DNA of 64,000 nt from an uncultured Eubacteriales bacterium (GTDB lineage Bacteria; Bacillota; Clostridia; Oscillospirales; CAG-272): positions 62,001 to 126,000 of the forward strand of contig CAKRZR010000002.1 in assembly GCA_934433485.1 (NCBI GenBank), written 5' to 3'. The first letter of the stretch is position 1. Each line of letters starts with the position of its first letter. Under the pieces are notes generated by a model. The model ran no database searches and had not been told where the DNA came from. It saw only the letters and a list, made by a program, of their open reading frames with translations. Position numbers and translations under genes: made by a program. Below are positions 24,698 through 31,658 of this stretch, one piece after another.

Positions 24698-25561
24698 TTA
24701 TATTTCCTCTCTCCACGATTTGAGCAGTGCGATCTCCCGCGCGTATCCGTCCAGCTCGTTCGGCGTTTCCAGATAAAACGGCAGGTCGCGCAGGAGCGGG
24801 TGGTTGATCACACGCCGAATCGCTTCCGGACCTACATATCCCTCGCCGATCTTATCGTGCCTGTCCTTGTGGGTACCGCAGGGATTTTTGGAATCGTTCA
24901 GATGGATCGCGTACAGCCGGTTCACGCCGATGACTCTGTCAAATTCCGCGATTACGCCGTCCGTGTCCTTTTCCAGCGGATACCCGGCGTCGGAAATGTG
25001 ACAGGTATCGAGACAAACGCCGGTATATGGCTGCAGCTCCGGCCTTACGCGCTCCAGAATCGCCAGCACCTCTTCAAACGTCCTTCCGATCTCCGTGCCC
25101 TTACCCGCCATAGTTTCGACCAGCACCTTTGTTTTCATACCCGGAAAGAGAATTTCGTTGAGCATATCCGCCGTCATCTGGATCCCGGCTTCGGCGCCCT
25201 GTCCGACGTGACACCCCGGATGGAAATTGTAGAGGGAATGCGGGATCGATTCGAGAAATTCCAGCTCGCGGCGCATGGATTCTCCGGAATAGCGGCGCAC
25301 ATCCGCGTCCGCGGAGCAGGGATTGTATGTGTACGGCGCGTGTGCCAGCGGCGGGGTCATACCGTGTTCCGCGATGAGAGAGAGTAGTCCCGCAATATCC
25401 GACGGATCCGGTGCTTTGGTGGGCATGCGTCCTCTTGGATTTTTGGTAAAATACTGGAATGTATTGCCGCCGATGGATAAAATTCGTTCGCCCATGGCAC
25501 GATAGCCACCCTCCGTAGACAGGTGACAGCCGATTTTGAATGTCTTTTCCGTGTTCTCCAT
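24698..25561 (-). CDS. nfo: Endonuclease IV (AP endonuclease family 2)
   Basis: Zinc-dependent base-excision repair enzyme cutting 5' to abasic sites. The 287-residue TIM barrel starts FKIGCHLSTEGGYRAMGERI and has the family pattern NTFQYFTKNPRG, the zinc-site sequences YNFHPGCHVGQG, VLVETMAGKGTE, GVCLDTCHISDAGY, HLNDSKNPCGTHKDRHDKIGEG and FYLETPNE. All expected His, Asp and Glu positions appear present. The ATG at 25561 follows CGGAGGAAA. It is first in a unit with gatC-gatA-gatB; this DNA-repair/tRNA pairing probably reflects co-transcription without shared pathway. Confidence 0.94.
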   Translation of the reverse strand: MENTEKTFKIGCHLSTEGGYRAMGERILSIGGNTFQYFTKNPRGRMPTKAPDPSDIAGLLSLIAEHGMTPPLAHAPYTYNPCSADADVRRYSGESMRRELEFLESIPHSLYNFHPGCHVGQGAEAGIQMTADMLNEILFPGMKTKVLVETMAGKGTEIGRTFEEVLAILERVRPELQPYTGVCLDTCHISDAGYPLEKDTDGVIAEFDRVIGVNRLYAIHLNDSKNPCGTHKDRHDKIGEGYVGPEAIRRVINHPLLRDLPFYLETPNELDGYAREIALLKSWREEI

Positions 25562-25634
25562 ATGATTTCCTCCGGTTTTCCGTGTTTTGTCAAATGAAAT
25601 AGCCGTAATTTCGTTTTTTTTACGAATTAGTCCT

Positions 25635-25662
25635 TTTGCCGTTCATATTTTTATCATATACT
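25635..25662 (+). promoter_or_regulatory. Promoter of the yihY/brkB-like gene
   Basis: TTTGCC (25635-25640), 16-base spacer and TATACT (25657-25662). The predicted transcription start near 25669 makes upstream ATG codons almost leaderless and favours the TTG start at 25723. Confidence 0.5.
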
Positions 25663-25722
25663 ATTGTACATATGCGTATGATGACGCGTATACACACTGT
25701 CGGGAAAGGAGATGTCGACACT

Positions 25723-26631
25723 TTGAAAAAATCGCGCGTGGTGCGTCTGACCGCCTACATCGACTTTGTTCGCGGGATCTCACAGACCTTTGCGGACGAT
25801 CGCGTCACCGTCTATGCGGCGCAGGCGTCGTTTTTCATGATCATCTCCGTTATGCCGTTTCTCTCGCTGCTGGTCACACTGCTGCGCGTCTTTGCGCCAA
25901 TGGTGAACATCGAGGATCTGCGCGAAATGGTGAATGTGGCGATTCCGGACTCGATGGTGACATTATACGAGTCGGTGCTTTCCGACCTGTCCTCCATCTC
26001 CGCCGTATCGCTCGCTTCCATTTCCGTATTTATGGTGCTGTGGAGCGCGTCCAAGGGCATCGGCGCGGTGCGTCAGGGAATCATGACCGTCTACCGGGTA
26101 CCGCGGCAATATGGCTTCCTCCCGGATGTGCTGCGCTCGCTTTTGTATACGCTGTCGTTTCTCGTGTTGATTATCGCGGTTGTGGTCGTGCTGATCTTCG
26201 GTGAACTGCTGTCGAACCTCATTCAGACGAAGCTCGGCATATCGCTCACGTTTATCGACCGGATCCTCGCCTACAAAACGCCGTTCTTTCTCGCGTTCAT
26301 GACCCTCGTGTTCACGATCCTGTACTATGCCGTCGCGCGCAAAAGCAATGTGGTCTGCCACAAATTCTTCCGCCACATGCCGGGTGCTGTCTGTGCTGCA
26401 CTCGGATGGCTGCTCTACTCGTTCGGCTATTCGCTCTACATCACGTATTTCAGCGGCGCGTCTCTGATTTATGGCGGTCTGACAGCACTGTGCCTGATCA
26501 TGCTTTGGCTCTATTTCTGCATGATCATCCTGCTTTGCGGCGCGGAGGTCAACAAACTGTTCTTCGCCGGAGCCGCGCGGAGCCAGACCGACCGCGAAAC
26601 CGCCGTCGTACGCAGTGAACCCGATGAATAA
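25723..26631 (+). CDS. YihY/virulence factor BrkB family membrane protein
   Basis: A multi-pass inner-membrane protein of the YihY/BrkB family (once mislabelled RNase BN). The 302-residue reading has about six membrane helices and family segments AAQASFFMIISVMPFLSLL, TLYESVLSDL, ALCLIMLWLYFCMIILLCGAEVN and the polar GASLIYGGL loop. The function of the family is unsettled; roles in transport or envelope have been proposed. I prefer the TTG at 25723 because AAAGGAG lies ten bases upstream; ATG codons at 25636, 25672 and 25678 lack a binding site, and the first overlaps the promoter. The gene is monocistronic with its own terminator. Confidence 0.85.
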   Translation: MKKSRVVRLTAYIDFVRGISQTFADDRVTVYAAQASFFMIISVMPFLSLLVTLLRVFAPMVNIEDLREMVNVAIPDSMVTLYESVLSDLSSISAVSLASISVFMVLWSASKGIGAVRQGIMTVYRVPRQYGFLPDVLRSLLYTLSFLVLIIAVVVVLIFGELLSNLIQTKLGISLTFIDRILAYKTPFFLAFMTLVFTILYYAVARKSNVVCHKFFRHMPGAVCAALGWLLYSFGYSLYITYFSGASLIYGGLTALCLIMLWLYFCMIILLCGAEVNKLFFAGAARSQTDRETAVVRSEPDE

Positions 26632-26661
26632 AGAATGACAGAGAATTTCTCTATAGGATAG

Positions 26662-26713
26662 AAAAGCGGCTCCGCCGTACAGGGGAACCTACTGCGCCGG
26701 AGCCGCTTTTTTT
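26662..26713 (+). terminator. Strong terminator after the yihY/brkB-like gene
   Basis: Hairpin AAAAGCGGCTCC (26662-26673) / GGAGCCGCTTTT (26699-26710) with a 25-base loop, followed by a T-run on the plus strand. Read on the minus strand it ends in TTTTC, so it may also end the short transcript predicted from the promoter at 26752-26780. Confidence 0.85.
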
Positions 26714-26746
26714 GTAGACTCCTAAAATCTGTATAGCATCCTTGCT
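26662..26746 (-). ncRNA. Candidate small RNA of about 85 bases
   Basis: A near-consensus minus-strand promoter (26752-26780) is followed by no gene but by a 5-bp hairpin (ATAGC/GCTAT), a single-stranded AGGAG-containing stretch, an A-run and then the large hairpin 26662-26710 ending in TTTTC. This is the layout of a stand-alone small RNA. I recognise no known family and have no expression data, so the call is inference. Confidence 0.35.
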
Positions 26747-26751
26747 ATTTT

Positions 26752-26780
26752 ATTATACCATAGATTTGTGAACATATCAA
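26752..26780 (-). promoter_or_regulatory. Orphan promoter reading into no gene
   Basis: TTGATA (26775-26780), 17-base spacer and TATAAT (26752-26757) on the minus strand. It points away from mltG into the terminator of the converging yihY/brkB-like gene; the only product would be the short RNA described at 26662-26746. Confidence 0.65.
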
Positions 26781-26819
26781 CCCGTGCGTCCCGACAAATC
26801 ATCACACTGTGTATACACG

Positions 26820-26862
26820 CAAAGAAGGCTTCCTTGCATTTTTCGCAAAGAAGCCTTTTTGT
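26820..26862 (-). terminator. Terminator after mltG
   Basis: Perfect stem AAGGCTTC (26825-26832) / GAAGCCTT (26850-26857) with a 17-base loop, seven bases beyond the mltG stop. The minus-strand tail is CTTTG, and the plus-strand tail is TTTTTG, so it may act in both directions. Confidence 0.7.
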
Positions 26863-26869
26863 ATGCGGT

Positions 26870-28636
26870 TTACTGTTCCGTATCCGTTTCCGGGATATAG
26901 CTCTGGCCAATCGTGTTGTTCTTGATCGCCTCGATATACTGGTTGTGCTGCTCCTTCGTTTCGGAGAAGTACGTCTTGGAACCGTCGGAAACGAAATAGT
27001 AGTAATTCGTCTTGGCGGGACTGAGCGCGGCAAGAATCGCACTGGCGGACGGATTCGCGATCGGTCCGGGCGGCAATCCCTCATGCAGATACGTGTTGTA
27101 GGGACTGTCATAGTTCGTATCCTTGAGCTGCGGTCGTTCCCCGGTCTCGTGCTGGATGGCGTAGACGATCGTCGCATCGCTCTCCAGGCGCGGGAAATAC
27201 GACTTCGCTTTCAAACGGTTGTGGAACACGGACGACACGTTGAAGAACTCCGCCGCACTGCCTGCCTCTTTCTCAATCAGGGACGCGATGGTCAGAATTT
27301 CGTCCACGGTATAGCCCATTTCCGTGCAGAGCCGCCGGTGTTCGTCGGTAAAGAGCTGGTCAAAGCGGCGCAGCATCTTGTTGATCACGGTCGCTTCACT
27401 GGAGGCGTTGTAGAAATCATACGTATCCGGGAAGAGATATCCGTCAAGCCGGTAGAAACGATCCTCGGAAATGCCGTTTTCCTCCAGTTCATCGATGAAC
27501 CAGTAGTCAAAATCGTAATTCTGGATCACGTCCTCATAGCCCTCGCGCGTACCGATACCGTAGGACACCATCAAGTCAATGATCTCGTCGGTGGTATAGC
27601 CTTCGGGGAATGTGATGCGTACCGTGCCGAGCTTTGGTTTTTCCTTAAATGCGTCGAGGAGCTCATCGTAGTTCATCACCGGCGAGACAGTATAGTCTCC
27701 CGCGACAAATTTGCCGTCGTCCTTTTTCAGCTGTGCGTATACGCGGAATACCTTTGGATACGCGATCACACCGTTCTGGTACAAAATGTCGATCACGTCA
27801 TTGAGCGTCGCGTATTCCGGGATCGTTACGGGAACAGCGGTGTCCGTCTTGACAAACGCGAACACGTCGTTTCCGACCATGATGACCGCAACCGCCAAAA
27901 ATACGGATGTGACTACAACGAAGATCATATAGATGACCGCTTTTACGACGCTGACGACGGTGTTGCCGCCTTCATCGGAGACGACCTTCTCCTCATCGCG
28001 CTTTTTTTTCGCGTTCTTCTCTTTTTCCGGCTTCTCCTGCGACGCCGTACGCTTGGCTTCCATTTTTGTATGTCCGGTGAGTGCTGACATATCGGTAACG
28101 CGTGTTTTTTGGAGTCCGCTTTTCTCCGCGACTCTATCGGAACGCTTAGGTGTTGCTTTCGCAGCGGGCTCCGGCAAACGCGGCTGACTCTGCGCCCTCT
28201 CGTTTGCGGGCAGTGCGTTTGGCTTCTCTGACGGAAGCGCATTTGCACGCTGTCCGGAACTGCTCTGAACGTTCGTTCCCTGCGGCATGGCAACGCTCTG
28301 TCTCGCCTGCTGCTGTGCCGAATTGTCTGTCGCAGCATGCTGTATCGGCTGCCCCGCGGACTGCGGATGTACCGGCGAATGGGTCCGCACGCCTGAAGCC
28401 TGCCCTGTTGTGTTCTGCGCTTGCGCGATATGGGACTCCACGGTACGTCGCGCCGTCTTAGCGGCATTTCCACGCATCGTAGACGGTGCCGTCGTGCCGT
28501 CTTGACTAAGTCCCCGTTTTTCGCGTAGCAGCTGCTCGTTTGCCTGATTGATACGCGCACGCAGAGAGTCGCCGGATGGATTTTTGGGTACGTCGAACTG
28601 CCGGGTGTCGCCGAATGGTTTGTCTTTGTTTCCCGT
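26870..28636 (-). CDS. mltG: Endolytic murein transglycosylase MltG, probable ACG start
   Basis: Membrane-bound lytic transglycosylase (YceG family) that cuts nascent glycan strands and sets their length. The family core has a membrane helix (VIYMIFVVVTSVFLAVAVIM), a LysM-like region, EGYTTDEIIDLM, the catalytic Glu in SLIEKEAG, NRLKAKSYFPRLESDATIVYA, and SPYNTYLHEGLPPGPIANPS. The first ATG in frame is 28477 (535 residues), but it has no ribosome binding site. The frame stays open upstream to an ACG at 28636 that lies eight bases after GGAAGGGAGG, giving 588 residues (start region GNKDKPFGDTRQFDVP). I place the start there; a sequencing error in ATG is the alternative. The N-terminus of about 240 residues is cytosolic and disordered. 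Confidence 0.88.
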   Translation of the reverse strand, partial: TGNKDKPFGDTRQFDVPKNPSGDSLRARINQANEQLLREKRGLSQDGTTAPSTMRGNAAKTARRTVESHIAQAQNTTGQASGVRTHSPVHPQSAGQPIQHAATDNSAQQQARQSVAMPQGTNVQSSSGQRANALPSEKPNALPANERAQSQPRLPEPAAKATPKRSDRVAEKSGLQKTRVTDMSALTGHTKMEAKRTASQEKPEKEKNAKKKRDEEKVVSDEGGNTVVSVVKAVIYMIFVVVTSVFLAVAVIMVGNDVFAFVKTDTAVPVTIPEYATLNDVIDILYQNGVIAYPKVFRVYAQLKKDDGKFVAGDYTVSPVMNYDELLDAFKEKPKLGTVRITFPEGYTTDEIIDLMVSYGIGTREGYEDVIQNYDFDYWFIDELEENGISEDRFYRLDGYLFPDTYDFYNASSEATVINKMLRRFDQLFTDEHRRLCTEMGYTVDEILTIASLIEKEAGSAAEFFNVSSVFHNRLKAKSYFPRLESDATIVYAIQHETGERPQLKDTNYDSPYNTYLHEGLPPGPIANPSASAILAALSPAKTNYYYFVSDGSKTYFSETKEQHNQYIEAIKNNTIGQSYIPETDTEQ

Positions 28637-28697
28637 AGCCCTCGCCTCCCTTCCTGTGGTTTGGATTCGTTTCAGTGTTTATTGGAAAATCGTGCGC

Positions 28698-29639
28698 TCA
28701 GACCGACGACGTTACGATGGTCGCTGTGACGTAAAGTACGACGATGGTCAGGTACAGCGGCGAGAACAGCGACTGTGCCAGCGTCGGAAAGAGCGGTCGT
28801 TTTTTCGTGAGATATGCGCTTGGCAGATTCCGCTCCGCGTATCCGGCGTACAAATTGGCGGCTTCATGGCTCATGAGAACGCCGGCGGTCAGCGTGAGAA
28901 AACCGGCGATCATGAGAAACAGCACCATGCTGACGCTCTGTTTTTCGGCAATGTGCAGTACATATTTTTCGAGAAACAGCACAAACGCGTTGTGGCATCC
29001 ATGTACAAGCATCGCCGCCGGTAGAGAGCGTGTCGCGTATGTCACCGCACACAGCACCAAGCCGCCGAAAAAATAGACAGGAAACCGCGCGAAGCTGAAA
29101 TGGGACATCGCGAACGTCGTCGAGGTCACGATCACGGCACACGGTACCCCCAGGCTTTCATACGAAACGAGCAGAATCCCGCGGAACAGAAATTCCTCTG
29201 TCACCGCCGGCAATATGGCAAACGCGAGCACGAGATACAGTCCGTCAAAAATTCCCGCATTGCGCGCAAATGCCGTATAGGTCTCCACGCCGCCTGCCGC
29301 ATACGCACCCGGAAAGAGCGAATACATGCCGACACTGGCGAGCGCACTGCCCGCGATGAGAAAGACCGCTGCATACAGAATAAACAGGAGCTGCCCCGGT
29401 CCTGTGAAGGAAAGACGCAGGGAATCCCGGAATGCGGCGCCGCGGATCCGACAATAAAACAGTGCCGGTACGGCGTAAATAAGAAGCTGCAGCACCACCA
29501 CGGCAAGATACGGATTTTCATCCAGCCCGAGCCGCTTGTCCGTAAGCAGTCCGAAATGTCCGAGCAGCAGGATCCCGCTAAGCAGCAGGAACACCACCAA
29601 CGCGAGAAGTGCGCCGCCCGTGATCGTATTCTTTTTCAA
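28698..29639 (-). CDS. CPBP (CAAX/Abi) family intramembrane metalloprotease
   Basis: Multi-pass membrane protein with the three motifs of the CPBP/Abi protease family: TEEFLFRG (EExxxR), the His of FAMSHFSF, and HGCHNAF. About eight membrane helices. In bacteria such proteins process or protect membrane peptides, but substrates are rarely known and none is indicated here. I use the TTG at 29639, where GGGAGATG lies upstream; the longer frame to 29747 runs inside the preceding gene and has no hydrophobic or conserved character. It is last in an operon after the DJ-1 and cyclo-ligase genes. Confidence 0.82.
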   Translation of the reverse strand: MKKNTITGGALLALVVFLLLSGILLLGHFGLLTDKRLGLDENPYLAVVVLQLLIYAVPALFYCRIRGAAFRDSLRLSFTGPGQLLFILYAAVFLIAGSALASVGMYSLFPGAYAAGGVETYTAFARNAGIFDGLYLVLAFAILPAVTEEFLFRGILLVSYESLGVPCAVIVTSTTFAMSHFSFARFPVYFFGGLVLCAVTYATRSLPAAMLVHGCHNAFVLFLEKYVLHIAEKQSVSMVLFLMIAGFLTLTAGVLMSHEAANLYAGYAERNLPSAYLTKKRPLFPTLAQSLFSPLYLTIVVLYVTATIVTSSV

Positions 29640-29679
29640 GCGGTACCATCTCCCTCTCGCCGACGCCGCATACAGACGC

Positions 29680-30270
29680 TTATTTCTTTGTGTTTTTTGT
29701 GACGCGCACGCCTTTTTCCGTAAGAAGGATATCCACGGACATATCAAAACGTCCGCGCGGCACCTCTGACAAAATGTAGTCGGAATATACGACGCCGATC
29801 GTACAACCTGTAAACGAGGACAGATACCGGTCGTAGAAGCCCTTGCCGTAGCCGAGACGGTAGCCTGCCTTATCGTACACCAATCCCGGTACGAAGCAGA
29901 CCGCGCTGCCCCGCTCCGCGTGGTTGTCGTATAACGGCGCGTCCGGAGCCGGTTCGAGCAGTCCGTAGGAATCGGGGGACAGCTCGTCGAGGGAAGACAC
30001 GATATGGTATGTCATGGTGTGCGTTTTTTTGTCGCAGCGCGGGAAGCAGATTTTCTTTCCCTTTTCCAGCGCGACACGGGCAATGGCGTCCACGTCGATT
30101 TCCCCTTCGCACGCCGCGTACAGCAGAACAAACTCCGCGTATCGGAAGCTCACCAGTCCCTGCGCCACCTGACAGATCGCGTCATCCCGGCGGAGTCGCT
30201 CCTCCATGGGCATTTCCAGTCTTTTTTTCTTATATTCTTCCCGAATATCGTCTTTTTGCTTCTTAATCAT
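29680..30270 (-). CDS. 5-formyltetrahydrofolate cyclo-ligase
   Basis: ATP-dependent enzyme converting 5-formyl-THF to 5,10-methenyl-THF, returning stored folate to one-carbon metabolism. The 196-residue protein has the basic N-terminal region KDDIREEYKKKRLEM, FVPGLVYDKAGYRLGYGKGFYDRYL (substrate and ATP loop of the family) and the C-terminal TIGVVYSDYI. Length is normal. Its ATG overlaps the stop of the DJ-1 family gene (ATGA), so the two are translationally coupled. Confidence 0.93.
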   Translation of the reverse strand: MIKKQKDDIREEYKKKRLEMPMEERLRRDDAICQVAQGLVSFRYAEFVLLYAACEGEIDVDAIARVALEKGKKICFPRCDKKTHTMTYHIVSSLDELSPDSYGLLEPAPDAPLYDNHAERGSAVCFVPGLVYDKAGYRLGYGKGFYDRYLSSFTGCTIGVVYSDYILSEVPRGRFDMSVDILLTEKGVRVTKNTKK

Positions 30271-30824
30271 GTTCTATCCGCGAGGATCGACGTCCACACC
30301 TTGCGCGCCGCCTCTTCTCCTTTCATAGCCGCAACCAGAGCTGCGCCAAAATGCATGGCGGCGCCCATTCCGCATGCGGTGATCCGATGACCGTCCACGG
30401 CGATCGCACCGTTTTCCACTGCAGCGCCGGTCAGATACTGTTCAAAGCCCGGATAGCACACCGCGCGATGACCGTCGAGCAGTCCGCGCTTGCCAAGGAT
30501 CATCGGAGCGGCACAGATGGCGCATAGATACGCCCCCTGTTCTGCCGCCGCACGGATCCACTTATCCGCGACAGGCGATTCATCAATGTGCTTCGCGCCC
30601 GGCATTCCGCCCGGCAAGATGAGCATGTCGATATCGTCGGGTACGTCCTGCGACAGGATCGCGTCACCCAGTATGGTGATCTGATGCGCGCCAACCGCTG
30701 CACGCGCCGCCGTATTCCCCGGCAGCGTCATGACCGTCACGGAAAGACCCGCGCGGCGCAGCATGTCAATCGGCGTCAACGCTTCGATCTCCTCAAATCC
30801 ATCCGCCAAAATACAATATATCAT
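30267..30824 (-). CDS. DJ-1/PfpI family protein
   Basis: A 185-residue member of the DJ-1/ThiJ/PfpI superfamily (YajL-like branch). It begins MIYCILADGFEEIEAL with Glu15 at the conserved acidic position, has ILPGGMPGAKHI, and the nucleophile elbow AICAAP with Cys104. Relatives act as glyoxalases, protein deglycases or oxidative-stress chaperones; the activity here is not certain. The ATG at 30824 follows GGAGG by eight bases. It is first in an operon with the cyclo-ligase and the CPBP protease. Confidence 0.9.
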   Translation of the reverse strand: MIYCILADGFEEIEALTPIDMLRRAGLSVTVMTLPGNTAARAAVGAHQITILGDAILSQDVPDDIDMLILPGGMPGAKHIDESPVADKWIRAAAEQGAYLCAICAAPMILGKRGLLDGHRAVCYPGFEQYLTGAAVENGAIAVDGHRITACGMGAAMHFGAALVAAMKGEEAARKVWTSILADRT

Positions 30825-30892
30825 AGAATACTCCTCCATCCGTCACGCGCGCCTGTCCCGGCTCCGCCTGAGCCGTTCACACAGGTACGCAC

Positions 30893-30921
30893 TATATATT
30901 ATACCATTCTTTCCCTGTCAA
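30893..30921 (-). promoter_or_regulatory. Promoter of the DJ-1/cyclo-ligase/CPBP operon
   Basis: Perfect TTGACA (30916-30921), 17-base spacer and TATATA (30893-30898) on the minus strand, about 70 bases before the DJ-1 start. Overlapping AT-rich -10 alternatives exist nearby. Confidence 0.65.
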
Positions 30922-30963
30922 GCGATTAACAATTCATAAATTTTCTGTTTCTCTATCCGTTTT

Positions 30964-31632
30964 TTAGAGTACACGGAGCCTTGCGCGGATTTCGCAGGCG
31001 ATTTTTTCACGGCTTTTCTGCATTTCTCCGCCAGTCTCCGCGCAGTCCACCACATCCCACGCGCATTTTTCCGCCGCGTACAGAGCCGCTGTACGGCATG
31101 CCGCCAGATACGCGCGATCCTTTTCGTGGATATCGAGCGACTGTCCCGTCTCTCCGCTGCGTTTCCGGACATTCGCGTCGGACAGGCTCTGCGGCACGTC
31201 GAGAAAGAGCACCTGATCCGGTGCCGGGATCCCAAGCTTATGATACTCAAAATCCCACAGCCAATCGAGAAACGCGTCCCACTCCGTCCGCTCCATTTTC
31301 GCGAGCTGATGATACGCGTTCGCCGTCGTGTAGCGGTTGGCGATCACCACGGTGTCTGGAGCAAGATAATCGGCGCGCCAGTCCGTGCGGTAGCTCACGT
31401 ACCGGTCTGTCGCAAAAAACATCGACGCGGCGTAGGCGTTTGTATCCGCAGGATCGTCGCCCAGTCCGCCGGAGAGATAGAGCTTTACGAAATGAGAGCT
31501 GTCCCGGTCGTACATCGGGAAATCGATGAGCCGCACTTTTTTTCCCTCGCTGCGCAGCGTATCGCGTAAAATTTTCGTCTGCGTCCCCTTGCCGGAACCG
31601 TCCAGACCCTCCAATACAATGAGCTTTGCCAT
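30964..31632 (-). CDS. tmk: Thymidylate kinase
   Basis: Phosphorylates dTMP to dTDP. The 222-residue P-loop kinase has GLDGSGKGTQ at 9-18, DFPMYDRDSS, a dTMP-binding region with ATDRYVSYRTDW and ANRYTTANAYHQ, and the LID segment ANVRKRSGETGQSLDIHEKD. The active site uses a DFP rather than the common DRY motif near residue 37, as seen in a clostridial subgroup. It starts 26 bases after ftsK and is probably transcribed with it. Confidence 0.93.
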   Translation of the reverse strand: MAKLIVLEGLDGSGKGTQTKILRDTLRSEGKKVRLIDFPMYDRDSSHFVKLYLSGGLGDDPADTNAYAASMFFATDRYVSYRTDWRADYLAPDTVVIANRYTTANAYHQLAKMERTEWDAFLDWLWDFEYHKLGIPAPDQVLFLDVPQSLSDANVRKRSGETGQSLDIHEKDRAYLAACRTAALYAAEKCAWDVVDCAETGGEMQKSREKIACEIRARLRVL

Positions 31633-31658
31633 ACTGTCTTCCTTGTTTTTATCCTCTG

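Noticed and set aside
25607..25628. TTCGT/ACGAA repeat between nfo and the yihY/brkB-like gene as an operator
   Set aside because: Only five perfect pairs around a T-run; too weak to call.
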